The notes beneath the pieces are model-generated. The model was not told the DNA's origin, ran no database searches, and saw only the letters and a list, made by a program, of their open reading frames with translations. 64,000 bases of DNA, from contig NZ_CP133671.1 in NCBI RefSeq assembly GCF_031326345.1, positions 6,979,501 to 7,043,500 on the forward strand, written 5' to 3'. The DNA comes from Aureispira sp. CCB-E. Its GTDB lineage: Bacteria; Bacteroidota; Bacteroidia; Chitinophagales; Saprospiraceae. This document shows, piece after piece, positions 43,808 to 55,276 of the stretch. The number at the start of each line of letters is the position of its first letter. The stretch's first letter is position 1. The position numbers and the translations under genes were made by a program.

Positions 43808-45646
43808 TTAGTATTTCCACTTTCTGTTAGCACCACCATCGCCAGCAGGTTTGCTTTGCTCTTGTGCATTATCTTCCGCAATGTAGAATTCTACACGACG
43901 ATTCATAAAGTGTTCTTTTTCTTTGTTTGCATTTTCAATCAAGTTATTAGACTCACCATTGTACTTGATGATGAAACGACTACGATCAATGCCATATTTA
44001 TTCACTAAGTGATCAATACAAGTCATTGTACGGTTGTAAGACAACATATCGTTGTACTCTTTAGTTGAACGTACATCTGTGTGACCATGAACAACAACTT
44101 TTAATTTAGGGTAACCTTTCATTACACTAGCAACATGTTGTAATTGCTCATATGCTTCTGGACGCAAGTAGTATTTATCCAAGTCAAAGTGAACCATTGG
44201 CAAGTACCAATCTTTCAAAGTACCCGTTCCGCCAGAAGCTCCTAGTGGATCGTATACTTCATCACCAATAACCAATGTTGGATGTTTACCAGTTTCTGGA
44301 TCTCCAGGAATAATTTTAACATCTTCTTCTGTAATTGGTTTTGGCACCTGAGCAACACCATCTTTGTCTGTAGGATATCCAGGTGGAGAATAAGGCTCTT
44401 TATCTTGGCTATTTACAACACCATCACCATCAGAATCCAAAGAACGACCTTTGCTATCTACTTCTGTATCAGGTGGTGTATCTTTCTCTTCATCCAAAGC
44501 ATCTGGCACACCGTCATTATCTGTATCACGGAACCAATCGTCGTCTAACTTTTCTTTCAAGTCAGCAACATCTTGCATAGGGTAAATCAAAGGATTTACA
44601 AACCATAGTGGTTGAATAGCTTTGTCTTTTTTCCCAATATTAAATCCTAAGCGAATGCTTGTATAATGAGGGATATCAATACTCGCAGTACGAGCTCCAT
44701 TTTCTTTACGGCTTTTTCCATCAAAGAAGTCATCGTCAGACAAGAATGATTGGTGCTCCAATCCGATAGAAATACGAGGCGTAATTAAGTATTCAAAAGA
44801 CAAACCTACATTGATGAATGGGTTTAAAACCATACGATTTTCATCTTCACCAATTGTAATCAAGTTGTTTGCATTTTGTTGTGCCAATGTCTCATATTTT
44901 CCATCTAGGAAACCTTTCAACTCTTGCAATACAGCGTCACGGTCAGCAACTTTTGTAATGTCGTATTGTTGTCCAGAAGCTCCTCCACCAGATTTGTTAG
45001 CCAAAGCTGTCATTTGAGCAGCATATGTTTGACCACTAGCATCCAATGCATCAATTTTAGTATGGTACAAGTTAGCTCCCAAACCAAGAATTAAATTCAA
45101 ACTCCATTTGTTGCTTTTTTTGTGAAACTTGATGTTGTTCAAGTTAAATACCATTTGCAAAGAAAGAGCGTGATGTTGCTCAATTCTATAGTTGGCATAA
45201 AAAGCATCGCTTGTTGTATAATCACCAGGAGTTACTACATTTCCATCAGACGATGTAATCGTAAATGGAGCTACATTAGGAAATGCTTTGTAGTAAGAAG
45301 GTGCGTAATTAAAACCATTAGCTTGACCAAACATGTATTCTGCTTTTAGTGAGAATACGTAGCCAATTGATTTTCTTACATGAACAGAAGCTCCCCAGCC
45401 AAATGATGGTTTAACATCACCACTTACTAAGAAACTACCTCCACCAATACCGAGTTGCCACCAATCTCTTGGGCGACCTGGAAATTGGCTTTTCCCCTCT
45501 TTCCATTCAGCATGCTGTGCTTGATCTTTCTTGGTAATAAAATTGTCATCTGTCGGACGAACAGAAACTTGTGCTTGAGAAGTATTCATGGATAGTAGCA
45601 ATAACGCCCCTGCAAAAATACCCCCTAATTGGTTAATTTTTTTCAT
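43808..45646 (-). CDS. Major OmpA-family outer-membrane porin
   Basis: This 612-residue protein has a signal peptide (ending TSQAQ) and an N-terminal beta-barrel (about 60-345). It then has acidic calcium-binding thrombospondin type 3 repeats (about 365-440: 'DTDNDGVPDALDEEKDT', 'SDGDGVVNSQDKEP') and a C-terminal OmpA peptidoglycan-binding domain ('VHFDLDKYYLRPEAYEQL', 'VVVHGHTDVRSTKEYNDMLS', 'NRRVEFYI'). It ties the outer membrane to peptidoglycan and is likely abundant, in keeping with a good promoter and a strong terminator. Confidence 0.92.
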   Translation of the reverse strand: MKKINQLGGIFAGALLLLSMNTSQAQVSVRPTDDNFITKKDQAQHAEWKEGKSQFPGRPRDWWQLGIGGGSFLVSGDVKPSFGWGASVHVRKSIGYVFSLKAEYMFGQANGFNYAPSYYKAFPNVAPFTITSSDGNVVTPGDYTTSDAFYANYRIEQHHALSLQMVFNLNNIKFHKKSNKWSLNLILGLGANLYHTKIDALDASGQTYAAQMTALANKSGGGASGQQYDITKVADRDAVLQELKGFLDGKYETLAQQNANNLITIGEDENRMVLNPFINVGLSFEYLITPRISIGLEHQSFLSDDDFFDGKSRKENGARTASIDIPHYTSIRLGFNIGKKDKAIQPLWFVNPLIYPMQDVADLKEKLDDDWFRDTDNDGVPDALDEEKDTPPDTEVDSKGRSLDSDGDGVVNSQDKEPYSPPGYPTDKDGVAQVPKPITEEDVKIIPGDPETGKHPTLVIGDEVYDPLGASGGTGTLKDWYLPMVHFDLDKYYLRPEAYEQLQHVASVMKGYPKLKVVVHGHTDVRSTKEYNDMLSYNRTMTCIDHLVNKYGIDRSRFIIKYNGESNNLIENANKEKEHFMNRRVEFYIAEDNAQEQSKPAGDGGANRKWKY

Positions 45647-45733
45647 AATTATTTTTTCTCTTTTTGGATTGAACTGGACTTAGACCTCTTTTAAATCGAA
45701 TATTTTGTATATGAATCTTAAGTCAAGAAGCGA

Positions 45734-45764
45734 CAAATTTACATTTTTTTTTCTTCTAAAACAA
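45734..45764 (-). promoter_or_regulatory. Promoter of the OmpA porin gene
   Basis: On the minus strand TTG (45764-45762), a 20-nt spacer and TAAATTTG (45741-45734) match the phylum consensus, about 90 bases before the ATG. The rest of the gap 45647-46072 holds nothing I recognise. Confidence 0.65.
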
Positions 45765-46072
45765 TAAATCTGTGTACTAACTAGTTATAAGTCATTAATT
45801 ATATTGGTTTAATGAAAAAAGTGTAAAAATGTTTCAAGGCTTTACAAGGTTCTTAAACATACACGCAAAACATTCTCAATCAAAGACTTGCTAATCAAAC
45901 ATAACGAATAGCTCTTTCTTTTTCAAGAAATCGAGCAATTATGTATAAAAAAATAAAACACGTCTAATTTAAAAACTTTTTCTTTAGATACATCATCAGC
46001 TTATACGCCTGATAATTGATCCGACTAAAAAACTAAAAAGTGTGTTATCTTATCAGCTCTCATACTTTTCAT

Positions 46073-47320
46073 CTACTGTATAACAGATTCTTCGCCTAAA
46101 AGTTTTTCCAAGGCTATAGTTAATGCCGTTGTTGAAATCAAAACGTTGTTAGAATTTACAGCACGAGTATTCTCTAATGCCTGTCTAATTACCTGAGAAA
46201 CATCTGAGAAAATGCTTTCGTCTGTCAACAAAGCATGTGATTGCATCAAATAAGCAAATACTCTTGCCATACCACAATTTGCAATAAAATCAGGAATAAC
46301 ACTAATACGCTCATCAGTATTTTTAGCCGTAGGACCAAAAAATACTTGGTCGTCAACAAAAGGAACATTAGCACCACAAGAAACAACTTGTAAACCATTA
46401 ACAATTAAGGCATCCATTTGTTCTCTTGTTACTAATTTTGACGCGGCACCAGGAATGAAAACATCTGCTTCCAAATCCCATATTTTTTCATTAGCTTCCT
46501 CAAACGACAATAGATCAGGTGCTACTAATTTATTTCCTTTTTTGTTTAAGTACAGATAGGTAACTTCTTCAAAAGAAAGCCCTTCAGGACGTATAATTCC
46601 ACCCGCAATATCAATAATCCCTACAATTTTAGCCCCATCTTCTGCCAAATAGTAAGCTGCTGCTGCTGCAACATTTCCCCAACCTTGAATAATTATTTTT
46701 TTACCAGTCAGATTGGTGTTGTGATACAAGTCGTAATAATGAACAACGGATTCAGCAACACCATATCCTGTAATCAAATCAGCAACTGCTAATTTCGCAC
46801 TTACAGAGGGAGTAAACCTAGGATCTTCCACAATTTTACTAACTCCTTGACGCAATTGGCCTAGAATTTCAATTCGTTCTCCTTCGTTAGATTTAAAATG
46901 ACCATGCACAATTCCTTGTTGAGGATGCCATAAGCCCAAATCTTGAGTGATCGGAATAACATCTTTCAGTTCATCTACGTTCAAGTCTCCACCTGTTCCG
47001 TAATAATTTTTTAATAGCGGAATGACTGCCTTGTACCAACGTTTTAAGACCCCATCCTTGCGGGGATCATTAGGATCAAAATTGATACCAGATTTTGCAC
47101 CGCCAATATTAGGACCACAAACAGAAAACTTCACTTCCATCACTTTTGCCAGAGAAATTACCTCTTCCCTATTCAAACCTTTTCTCATTCGAGTACCGCC
47201 ACCAGCAGCACCTCCTCTTAGAGAATTAATAACCACCCAGCCTTTTGCACCAGTCTCTTGATCAGTCCATTCAAAAACAATTTCAGGTTCTTGTTCTTTG
47301 TATTTTTGTAGTAGTTCCAT
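46073..47320 (-). CDS. Glu/Leu/Phe/Val dehydrogenase family enzyme
   Basis: This 415-residue NAD(P)-dependent amino-acid dehydrogenase oxidatively deaminates an amino acid. N-terminal motifs 'GGAAGGGTRM', the catalytic Lys region 'FSVCGPNIGGAKSGINFDP' and 'GTGGDLNVDE', and the Rossmann motif 'IIQGWGNVAAAAAYYLAEDGAKIVGI' are intact. The substrate (glutamate versus leucine, phenylalanine or valine) is not set by eye. It is alone between two intergenic regions; a -7-like box (47348-47341, TATATTTG) precedes it. Confidence 0.9.
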   Translation of the reverse strand: MELLQKYKEQEPEIVFEWTDQETGAKGWVVINSLRGGAAGGGTRMRKGLNREEVISLAKVMEVKFSVCGPNIGGAKSGINFDPNDPRKDGVLKRWYKAVIPLLKNYYGTGGDLNVDELKDVIPITQDLGLWHPQQGIVHGHFKSNEGERIEILGQLRQGVSKIVEDPRFTPSVSAKLAVADLITGYGVAESVVHYYDLYHNTNLTGKKIIIQGWGNVAAAAAYYLAEDGAKIVGIIDIAGGIIRPEGLSFEEVTYLYLNKKGNKLVAPDLLSFEEANEKIWDLEADVFIPGAASKLVTREQMDALIVNGLQVVSCGANVPFVDDQVFFGPTAKNTDERISVIPDFIANCGMARVFAYLMQSHALLTDESIFSDVSQVIRQALENTRAVNSNNVLISTTALTIALEKLLGEESVIQ

Positions 47321-47679
47321 TTTATCTTATTTTTTGCGTGCAAATATAGGATAATTGGATTAAAAACTACCTTTATACTCAAAATCTTTTTGCTAATTGA
47401 TATTATCTTGTATTATTACAATAATAGTCCACTAATTTTTTATTTTTCTGGCTAAAAAAAATAAAAAAAGCATCTTGTATTTAATTGTTCAAAAAGTACT
47501 ACTTATCTGATTATCAGCCTTTTATAAATTACACCAATTCAAAACCCATCCTCCTGATTATCAGCCCAATACGATTCCTAAAAAAATTGTATCCAAGCAA
47601 TACACCAAAGAGTCGCTCTTTGTTGTTTTTTAACAAAAACTTCCTTGTACAAGGAATAATAATTTATAATATTTCAATA
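47321..47679. other. Intergenic region with a 13-bp direct repeat
   Basis: ctgattatcagcc occurs twice, near 47507 and 47553. The word aaaaaagcatcttgtatt (near 47464) recurs in altered form near 61834. No gene is visible. Confidence 0.45.
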
Positions 47680-48765
47680 ATGATTCAGAATCTTGTCCAA
47701 AATAATTCGTCTACTTTCTTAGAGCCAACGACGTTTGAGCCATTTCAATACGGGCAATCTATCGTACAATACCAAGGAGAGCGTATTGATTTAAAATCAA
47801 TAGATATTGCCATCTTCAGTTGGGGAAATTCGGATTATTATCAAGAGATCAGAAAAGGGCTTTATCAGTTAAGTGCCAATTTTAAACCCAATACAGTGCT
47901 TGATCTAGGGGTTGTTCATCAAAATACAGTCCCTTTAATTGAGTTAGTTGATTTGCTGTTGCAACACAATGTCTTTCCTATTATTATTAGTGCGAGTAAT
48001 CAAGCTATTCTCCCTCAACTCAAAGCCTACGAACAACAAGCAGAAGGACTCAACTTAGCCTTGTTTGATAGTAAAATTCCCTATTCGTTAAGTTCAACAT
48101 CTTTGCTCATTAATCAATTAATACAGTACCATCCTCAACTACTGTTTCACTTAAACTGCATTGGTAGTCAATCCTATTTAGTTGACCCAAAAGCTATTTC
48201 AGTATTAGAAGATAAATATTTTGAAGTCCATCGACTTGGAAAAATACAACCTCGATTAGAAGAAATAGAACCAATGGTAAGAAATATAGATTTAGCGGCG
48301 TTTAGCATCGCAAGTATTCGAGCTGCGGATGCCCCTGCTCAAGTCTATAAAAACCCCAATGGCTTACTAGCAGCAGAAGCTTGCAAAATCATGCACTACA
48401 TCGCCATGAGTGACCAAGTTTCCTCCTTATGCCTACATAGTTTTGATCATCAAGCGACAGATCAAGGACAAACAGCCAATATGATTGCTCAGTTAATTTG
48501 GTTTGTTGTAGAAGGTTTCTTTGCCAGAAATCAAGAATTCCCTATTGACAAAAAAGAGTTACGAGCATATGTGGTAGATAACAAAACATTGGGTACTCCT
48601 ATTTCATTTTATAAGAGCCTCAAAAGTGATCGTTGGTGGTTTGAAATTCCTCGAGCGTTGTACAGCAAACATCAACTGCTAGCTTGTTCGTATAGAGATT
48701 ATCAAATTGCTTGTGAGGGTGATTTGCCTGATCGAATTTTAAATGCTATTAACCGCCTTACTTAA
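47680..48765 (+). CDS. Arginase-fold protein lacking metal ligands
   Basis: This 361-residue protein has the arginase/formimidoylglutamase fold pattern ('TFEPFQYGQSIVQYQGERID' at the start, 'VFPIIISASNQAI', 'LAAFSIASIRAADAP'). The three metal-binding motifs of active ureohydrolases (GGxHx, DxHxD, SxDxDxxDP) are replaced by SASNQ (104-108), LFDSKIPYS (128-136) and SIASIRAADAP (209-219), so a binuclear manganese centre is not possible as usual. It is probably annotated as formimidoylglutamase by homology, yet likely has a non-enzymatic or changed role. ATG 47680 replaces a longer frame from 47485. Confidence 0.75.
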   Translation: MIQNLVQNNSSTFLEPTTFEPFQYGQSIVQYQGERIDLKSIDIAIFSWGNSDYYQEIRKGLYQLSANFKPNTVLDLGVVHQNTVPLIELVDLLLQHNVFPIIISASNQAILPQLKAYEQQAEGLNLALFDSKIPYSLSSTSLLINQLIQYHPQLLFHLNCIGSQSYLVDPKAISVLEDKYFEVHRLGKIQPRLEEIEPMVRNIDLAAFSIASIRAADAPAQVYKNPNGLLAAEACKIMHYIAMSDQVSSLCLHSFDHQATDQGQTANMIAQLIWFVVEGFFARNQEFPIDKKELRAYVVDNKTLGTPISFYKSLKSDRWWFEIPRALYSKHQLLACSYRDYQIACEGDLPDRILNAINRLT

Positions 48766-49519
48766 CGATTTCCAAAGTTCGAACAACTTCTATGTCTTGA
48801 TACTCTTTTTGAATCATTGCATGAATAGCTACTACCTGACCGGCTCGCATTTTTTTCAAAGCGCGAAGCATTTCCCTGTTTAGGGTGTTGCCCCTTGTTT
48901 CTAACACGATTTCTTTCCCTTTAGCATCAATTTTCAAGGTTAAGAAGCGGACATCATAGGTGTTTCCATAATAATCTCTTACTAAAAAATAACGTTTTAA
49001 AAGCGCCTTTAAAGCCTCTTTGGTTACTTTATCTTGGTAGATTGTTCCCCAATGAATTTGATACAAATTTTTATTGCTAGAAACAGCCTCATCTGCTCTT
49101 TTAAATCGAATTGGCAAGGTCATCTTAGTAGCAACTGGCTCTCCATTTCTAAGAGCTGGTCTAAAATCAGGCATCATTCGAATAACTCGCATCGCTTCTT
49201 GCCCACATCCAGCTCCTATATTTCGAACCAACTCCAAATCTGTTATCTTGCCTTCTTTCGTCACAGAAAAACGAACAACAACAACACCTTCTATATTACG
49301 AGCACGAGCACTATCAGGGTAAACTATATTTTCGTTAATAAAAGCTTGAATTTTTGGCACAGAACAAGCTTGTCTTTGTTCTTCACTAATCAAGGGATCG
49401 TCACAACCATCAAACAAAGGTGGTATATCAACAGCTGTCAAGATAGAAGAATCCTGAGGTTGAGCAACCATAGACAGCCCCAAAAAGAGTAAAAAACAAG
49501 TGAGTATATAGTTGTTCAT
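48758..49519 (-). CDS. Secreted TonB-C-domain protein
   Basis: This 253-residue protein has a signal peptide (ending LSMVAQ) instead of the usual TonB membrane anchor and proline linker. It has one TonB C-terminal domain (about 48-140: 'INENIVYPDSARARNIEGVVVVRFSVTKEG', not quoted in full; 'MRVIRMMPDFRPALRNGEPV'). A second, less clear alpha/beta region follows. It overlaps the arginase-fold gene's end by eight bases, convergently. It may work as a periplasmic partner of TonB-dependent receptors rather than as an energy transducer. Confidence 0.8.
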   Translation of the reverse strand: MNNYILTCFLLFLGLSMVAQPQDSSILTAVDIPPLFDGCDDPLISEEQRQACSVPKIQAFINENIVYPDSARARNIEGVVVVRFSVTKEGKITDLELVRNIGAGCGQEAMRVIRMMPDFRPALRNGEPVATKMTLPIRFKRADEAVSSNKNLYQIHWGTIYQDKVTKEALKALLKRYFLVRDYYGNTYDVRFLTLKIDAKGKEIVLETRGNTLNREMLRALKKMRAGQVVAIHAMIQKEYQDIEVVRTLEIVK

Positions 49520-49648
49520 ATTTTTCTATTCTTATCCAATTTGAAAAAAAGTCTCAATTTGGTATCTATTAAAAAAGAGAAAACTTACTACATGTAAATT
49601 TTCTCTCTTAATTTTTAATTCTGTCAACAGGTAACCCTGTAAACTATA

Positions 49649-50029
49649 TTATTTTGCTGTAAATTTAACAACCAATTCCCATTCCATATCTGTTGCCGCT
49701 CCATCAACTTTGGCAGGCAACCAGCTTGGCATTAAATTTATGATTCGAATTACTTCTTGATCACAAGCGTCTGTCAAACTTTCAACAATCGCCACGTCTG
49801 TTAATTCACCTGAGCTTTTTACCATAAATGAAGCAACTACTTCACCTCCAGGGTTTCCGTCAGGGTGTTTTAAATTACTAAAAACAAACTGCATCATTTT
49901 CATATCTGCACAATCTACATCTGTGGGGTCATCACAACCAGGAAATCTAGGTTCGTCTTCCTGCGCATGAGCACATTGAGCAAATAAAACAAAAGCGCAA
50001 ACAATTATAGAGGAAAATATTTTTTTCAT
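49649..50029 (-). CDS. Small secreted TonB-C-like protein
   Basis: This 126-residue protein has a signal peptide (ending CAHAQ) and a single TonB C-terminal-like domain ('GEVVASFMVKSSGELTDVAIVESL', 'QEVIRIINLMPSWLPAKVDG'). Near the start, 'FPGCDDPTDVDCADMKM' has two Cys in a pattern shared with the neighbouring larger gene ('FDGCDDP...QACSV'), so the two are paralogues. No membrane anchor is present. Confidence 0.78.
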   Translation of the reverse strand: MKKIFSSIIVCAFVLFAQCAHAQEDEPRFPGCDDPTDVDCADMKMMQFVFSNLKHPDGNPGGEVVASFMVKSSGELTDVAIVESLTDACDQEVIRIINLMPSWLPAKVDGAATDMEWELVVKFTAK

Positions 50030-50612
50030 GAGAATGTTTTTTAAGCAAAGGAAGTCCTTGTTTTAAAGGTACCTATTTTTTATAATATCAATAGAATTGT
50101 ATCCATCCTTATAAAAAAATCATACCATAAATGGTTTTTGGCTAAAACAAATTTAATTTATTTTTTTGAATACTTCTAATCTTTCTATCTTATTTAACCT
50201 AAAAGTTTAGTTCAATAGTATACAAGTCCCTAAAAAATTCTTGGTTTTAACTTTTTTTCTACTCGATTTTTAATCCCTTGAATCGACAATAGGGCGCTTT
50301 TTCTGAATCCTTATAATCTTCTTACCTAAATAGCACTGCTACTTCGTGCTTCCTACAAAGTAATGATCTAAAAGAAATAAAACATATATTCTACAGAATT
50401 TCGACCATTCAAACTTAAGAAGGAGCAATAACTTACTTTTAAAGTACAAATTAACAAAAAAAATAAATTAACACAATTTTATATTGACTGACAACGAATG
50501 CCATTAAAACAGATTCTACCTACAAATAGACAAAATAAAAAGTCTTCTATACTCTTGGAGTATAGAAGACTTAGGAACACCTACTAATAAGTAGCTGTAC
50601 GATATTTAGATG
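50030..50612. other. Gene-free region with the atpC terminator
   Basis: A perfect 13-bp hairpin (agtcttctatact 50541-50553 with 50559-50571) lies 42 bases past the atpC stop and is followed by Ts on the minus strand. Words such as 'cactgctacttcgtgcttcctacaaagtaatgat' near 50334-50370 resemble the dispersed intergenic repeats. No gene is seen. Confidence 0.6.
50541..50571 (-). terminator. Terminator of atpD-atpC
   Basis: 13-bp perfect stem with a 5-nt loop and a minus-strand T-rich tail, directly after the atpC gene. Confidence 0.85.
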
Positions 50613-50861
50613 TTACTGTTCTACTGTTTCCAAAAGAATAGAAACATTATTAGACAACACCTCCAAGAAACCACCACTAGTAGTATACTCTAACACTTCA
50701 TTGGTGTCAGTAGTTACCGTGATTTTACCTTCCTTTAGAGAAGCAACAATAGGTGCGTGATTTTCTAGAATCTCTAGCTTTCCGCTTGTGCCCGGAGTAT
50801 TAATTGCTTTTACAGCGCCACTAAATACTGTTTTTCCAGGTGTTAATATGATTAATTCCAT
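50613..50861 (-). CDS. atpC: F1 ATP synthase epsilon subunit, short form
   Basis: This 82-residue epsilon subunit of F1Fo ATP synthase has only the N-terminal beta-sandwich ('LIILTPGKTVFSGAVKAINTPG', 'LEILENHAPIVASLKEG', 'GGFLEVLSNNVSILLE'). The C-terminal helical hairpin that inhibits ATP hydrolysis in many bacteria is missing; short forms of this kind are usual in Bacteroidota. It follows atpD with 92 bases between them, the standard split atpDC arrangement of the phylum. Confidence 0.92.
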   Translation of the reverse strand: MELIILTPGKTVFSGAVKAINTPGTSGKLEILENHAPIVASLKEGKITVTTDTNEVLEYTTSGGFLEVLSNNVSILLETVEQ

Positions 50862-50953
50862 ATTCTTTTTTATTATAGAAGAACTAAGAACTGAGCACCG
50901 TTATCGACCCAACAATTCTTAGTTCTAATGCTTTACTTTAATTCAAGTGTTTA

Positions 50954-52486
<1,533 letters not shown>

Positions 52487-52527
52487 TTATAATTGTGTTC
52501 GATAAATAATCTATTTCTAATTTGCGG

Positions 52528-52557
52528 CAAAGATAGAGCTTTATATTGTTTTTCAAA
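52528..52557 (-). promoter_or_regulatory. Promoter of atpD-atpC
   Basis: On the minus strand TTTG (52557-52554), an 18-nt spacer and TATCTTTG (52535-52528) precede the atpD ATG by about 50 bases. The remaining gap up to 52960 shows no other clear element. Confidence 0.65.
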
Positions 52558-52960
52558 AGAGTTTCAAAAATAAAGTCCTAATATTTTGAAAATTATTAAA
52601 AAAAAAAGGAGCAAACCACCATAATTCCTTAATCCTTAGTCAAAAAATATTTTTTTTAGAATCCTTTTATTACAAATCTTAACAAACAAAATCTAGCTTT
52701 TGACTCGAATATTCTTACCTTTATCGCCTTGCACAACAAGGCATTTTAAGACTCCAATAAAACATTCTCTTGTCTTCTATTTTTGAACAGAGCGACCAAA
52801 AACCTCACAAACACTAATAATCAACAAGTTCCCCCCAAACAAACTGCAAAAAAAATACATGATTATCATACCGATATAAGTATTTTTTTATTTTAATCCA
52901 AAACAAACACCCTTTTGATACCATTCTGTTAATACAAAAATACTTGATCTACCTAGTTAA

Positions 52961-54367
52961 ATGACACAACGTTTATTGCTTATTGAGCTACTTTTGCTGG
53001 TTTCTATTTATGCTTCTAATGCCCAAATTCAAAAGGTTTGTATCCAATCAATTGATATTGTCGGGCACCAAAAAACCAAAACAACACTTATTCAGAACGA
53101 ATTGAATATCGCTGAAGGAGATTCGATTCTTTTAGAGAGTTTAATGCCAAAATTGGAGCAAAACAAGCGTTTTTTAATTAACACGCTCTTATTTAATTAT
53201 GTAGAGGTCAAAATCGCTAAATGGGAAGGACAAGCAGTTCATATTTTAATTATACTCAAAGAGTCTTGGTATATTTTTCCTTTGCCTCAATTCGAGCTAG
53301 CAGATCGAAATTTTAATGTTTGGTGGACTAGACACAACCGAGATCTCAAACGAGCCAACATTGGGCTGTGGTTGATTTGGCGTAATTTGACAGGTTACAA
53401 CGATTTGTTAAAAGTAATTGTGCAATTTGGCTATACTCGAAAATTTGAATTGGATTACACCCTTCCTCCTATGGGCAAAAAGCGAAAATTTGGATTCAAT
53501 ATCAACGCTTTGTACTCCGACAATAAAGAATGGGCTTACAATACCATCAACAATCAATTGGCATTTTACAATGACTTTGATGCTACTGAACGGCAATTCC
53601 AACGCATCAGAGGAAGTATTAGGGGGTACTACAGAAGAACGTTATTTGAAGTGCAACGACTGGAACTAACATTTTTACAACTTAACATTAGTGATTCCAT
53701 TGTTACCTACAATCCCGATTTTTTTCTAAATCATCGAAAAACGCAACGTTCTTTTAGCTTAAAATATACCTATACCCTAGATAAGCGAGATATTCAAGCT
53801 TACCCGCTTAATGGCTTGTATTTTCAAGCTCAATTAAAAAAACAAGGTCTTGGTATTTTTAAAGACATCAATCAATTACAATTAACTGCCCGCTTAGGCT
53901 ATTATGTACAAATATGGAAATTCTTGAGTATTGCCACCAATTTAAAAGCTCGTTATAGTTTCATTCGTTCTGAAATGCCTTATTACAACAACAAAGCATT
54001 AGGTTTTAACGAAGATTTTGTACGGGGTTATCAATACTATGTCATCAATGGTCAAGACTACCTACTATTTCAATCTGATATTAATTTTAAAATTTTAGAT
54101 GTACAAATTCCATTGTTTAAAAAATTTCCAGTAAGTTATTTACAAGCTCTGCCTTTGAAAATACACCTTCGTTATCATATAGATTTTGGTTATGTGTGGG
54201 ATCGTTTTTATGCACAAGGCAATCAGTTGAGCAACACAGATTTGATTGGAACAGGGCTTGGAGTAGATTTAATTTTCTATTCTTATAATATAATTGTGCA
54301 ATTTGAATACACTTTTAACAAAAATGGTGAAAAAGGCTTATATTTACGCTACCGCTTTAATTTTTAA
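52961..54367 (+). CDS. Omp85/BamA-family outer-membrane protein with one POTRA domain
   Basis: This 468-residue protein has a signal peptide (ending ASNAQ), a single POTRA-like domain (about 28-105: 'SIDIVGHQKTKTTLIQNELNI') and a 16-strand-type beta-barrel. The family motif 'FVRGYQYYVINGQDYLL' (VRGF/Y loop) is present. It resembles the shorter Omp85 proteins of Bacteroidota rather than BamA itself, which has five POTRA domains. It inserts or transports unknown substrates at the outer membrane. nadK follows 24 bases later, so the pair may be co-transcribed. Confidence 0.88.
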   Translation: MTQRLLLIELLLLVSIYASNAQIQKVCIQSIDIVGHQKTKTTLIQNELNIAEGDSILLESLMPKLEQNKRFLINTLLFNYVEVKIAKWEGQAVHILIILKESWYIFPLPQFELADRNFNVWWTRHNRDLKRANIGLWLIWRNLTGYNDLLKVIVQFGYTRKFELDYTLPPMGKKRKFGFNINALYSDNKEWAYNTINNQLAFYNDFDATERQFQRIRGSIRGYYRRTLFEVQRLELTFLQLNISDSIVTYNPDFFLNHRKTQRSFSLKYTYTLDKRDIQAYPLNGLYFQAQLKKQGLGIFKDINQLQLTARLGYYVQIWKFLSIATNLKARYSFIRSEMPYYNNKALGFNEDFVRGYQYYVINGQDYLLFQSDINFKILDVQIPLFKKFPVSYLQALPLKIHLRYHIDFGYVWDRFYAQGNQLSNTDLIGTGLGVDLIFYSYNIIVQFEYTFNKNGEKGLYLRYRFNF

Positions 54368-54391
54368 AACACCCCAATCCTCTATTCTATT

Positions 54392-55276
54392 TTGAAGATA
54401 GCCATCTACAGTCGATTCTTAAAAAAAGACCATATTTCTTTTGTGCAAATTCTATTTGATATTCTAGCACAAAGAGATGCGGAGTTGTTTATATTCGAAG
54501 AATATTATCAAAGCTTTGACGATAGAATCAGAATTCAGCAAAAATTAGAACTGTTCAAGGAACATGAAGATTTTAAAGCTCAAAATATTGACTTCATGAT
54601 TAGCTTGGGGGGAGATGGAACTATCTTAGATCTGGTAACCATTGTTCGAGATACGGGTGTTCCTATTATGGGAATCAATTTAGGTCGATTGGGTTTTTTA
54701 GCTATGATTGAAAAAAATCGAATTGAGCAAGCCCTAGATGCTTTGTATAGCGATAGTTTTACCTTAGATCAGCGTTCTATCTTATATTTGGAGTCAAGCC
54801 CTTCTATTTTTGGAGACAAAAACTTTGCTCTAAATGATTTTACCATTCTCAAACGAGACACCTCTTCGATGGTTATCATCCATACCTACGTTAATGGGGA
54901 GTTTTTAAACTCTTACTGGGCGGATGGAATTATTGTTGCTACGCCAACAGGTTCGACAGGTTACTCATTAAGCTGTGGTGGGCCTATTATATTTCCAAAG
55001 TCTGGCAATTTTATCATCACTCCTGTTGCACCTCACAACCTCAATGTTCGTCCTATTGTTTTGTCTGATAATGCAGTTATTTCTTTTGAAGTAGAAGGGC
55101 GGGCAAAAAACTTCTTATGCACCTTAGATTCGCGTTACGAAACCATTGATACTCATTTTCAATTGGCAGTACGTAAAGCAGATTTTCAAGTCAATCTAGT
55201 TCGATTTACGGATCGCAATTTCCTATACATGATTCGAGAAAAACTAAAGTGGGGAATCGACTCTCGAAATTATTAG
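54392..55276 (+). CDS. nadK: NAD kinase (TTG start)
   Basis: This 294-residue NAD kinase makes NADP from NAD and ATP. The motifs 'FMISLGGDGTILDLV', 'GINLGRLGFLA' and 'NDFTILKRDTSSMV' are clear, as is 'ADGIIVATPTGSTGYSLSCGGPI'. The family N-terminus (MKIAIYSR) begins at TTG 54392; no ATG exists before the GGDG motif, so TTG is the real start. No obvious Shine-Dalgarno sequence is seen, which is normal for this phylum. Confidence 0.95.
   Translation: MKIAIYSRFLKKDHISFVQILFDILAQRDAELFIFEEYYQSFDDRIRIQQKLELFKEHEDFKAQNIDFMISLGGDGTILDLVTIVRDTGVPIMGINLGRLGFLAMIEKNRIEQALDALYSDSFTLDQRSILYLESSPSIFGDKNFALNDFTILKRDTSSMVIIHTYVNGEFLNSYWADGIIVATPTGSTGYSLSCGGPIIFPKSGNFIITPVAPHNLNVRPIVLSDNAVISFEVEGRAKNFLCTLDSRYETIDTHFQLAVRKADFQVNLVRFTDRNFLYMIREKLKWGIDSRNY

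Noticed and set aside
44282-44580. Plus-strand frames opposite the OmpA porin gene
   Set aside because: They are antisense shadows of the Asp-rich thrombospondin repeats.
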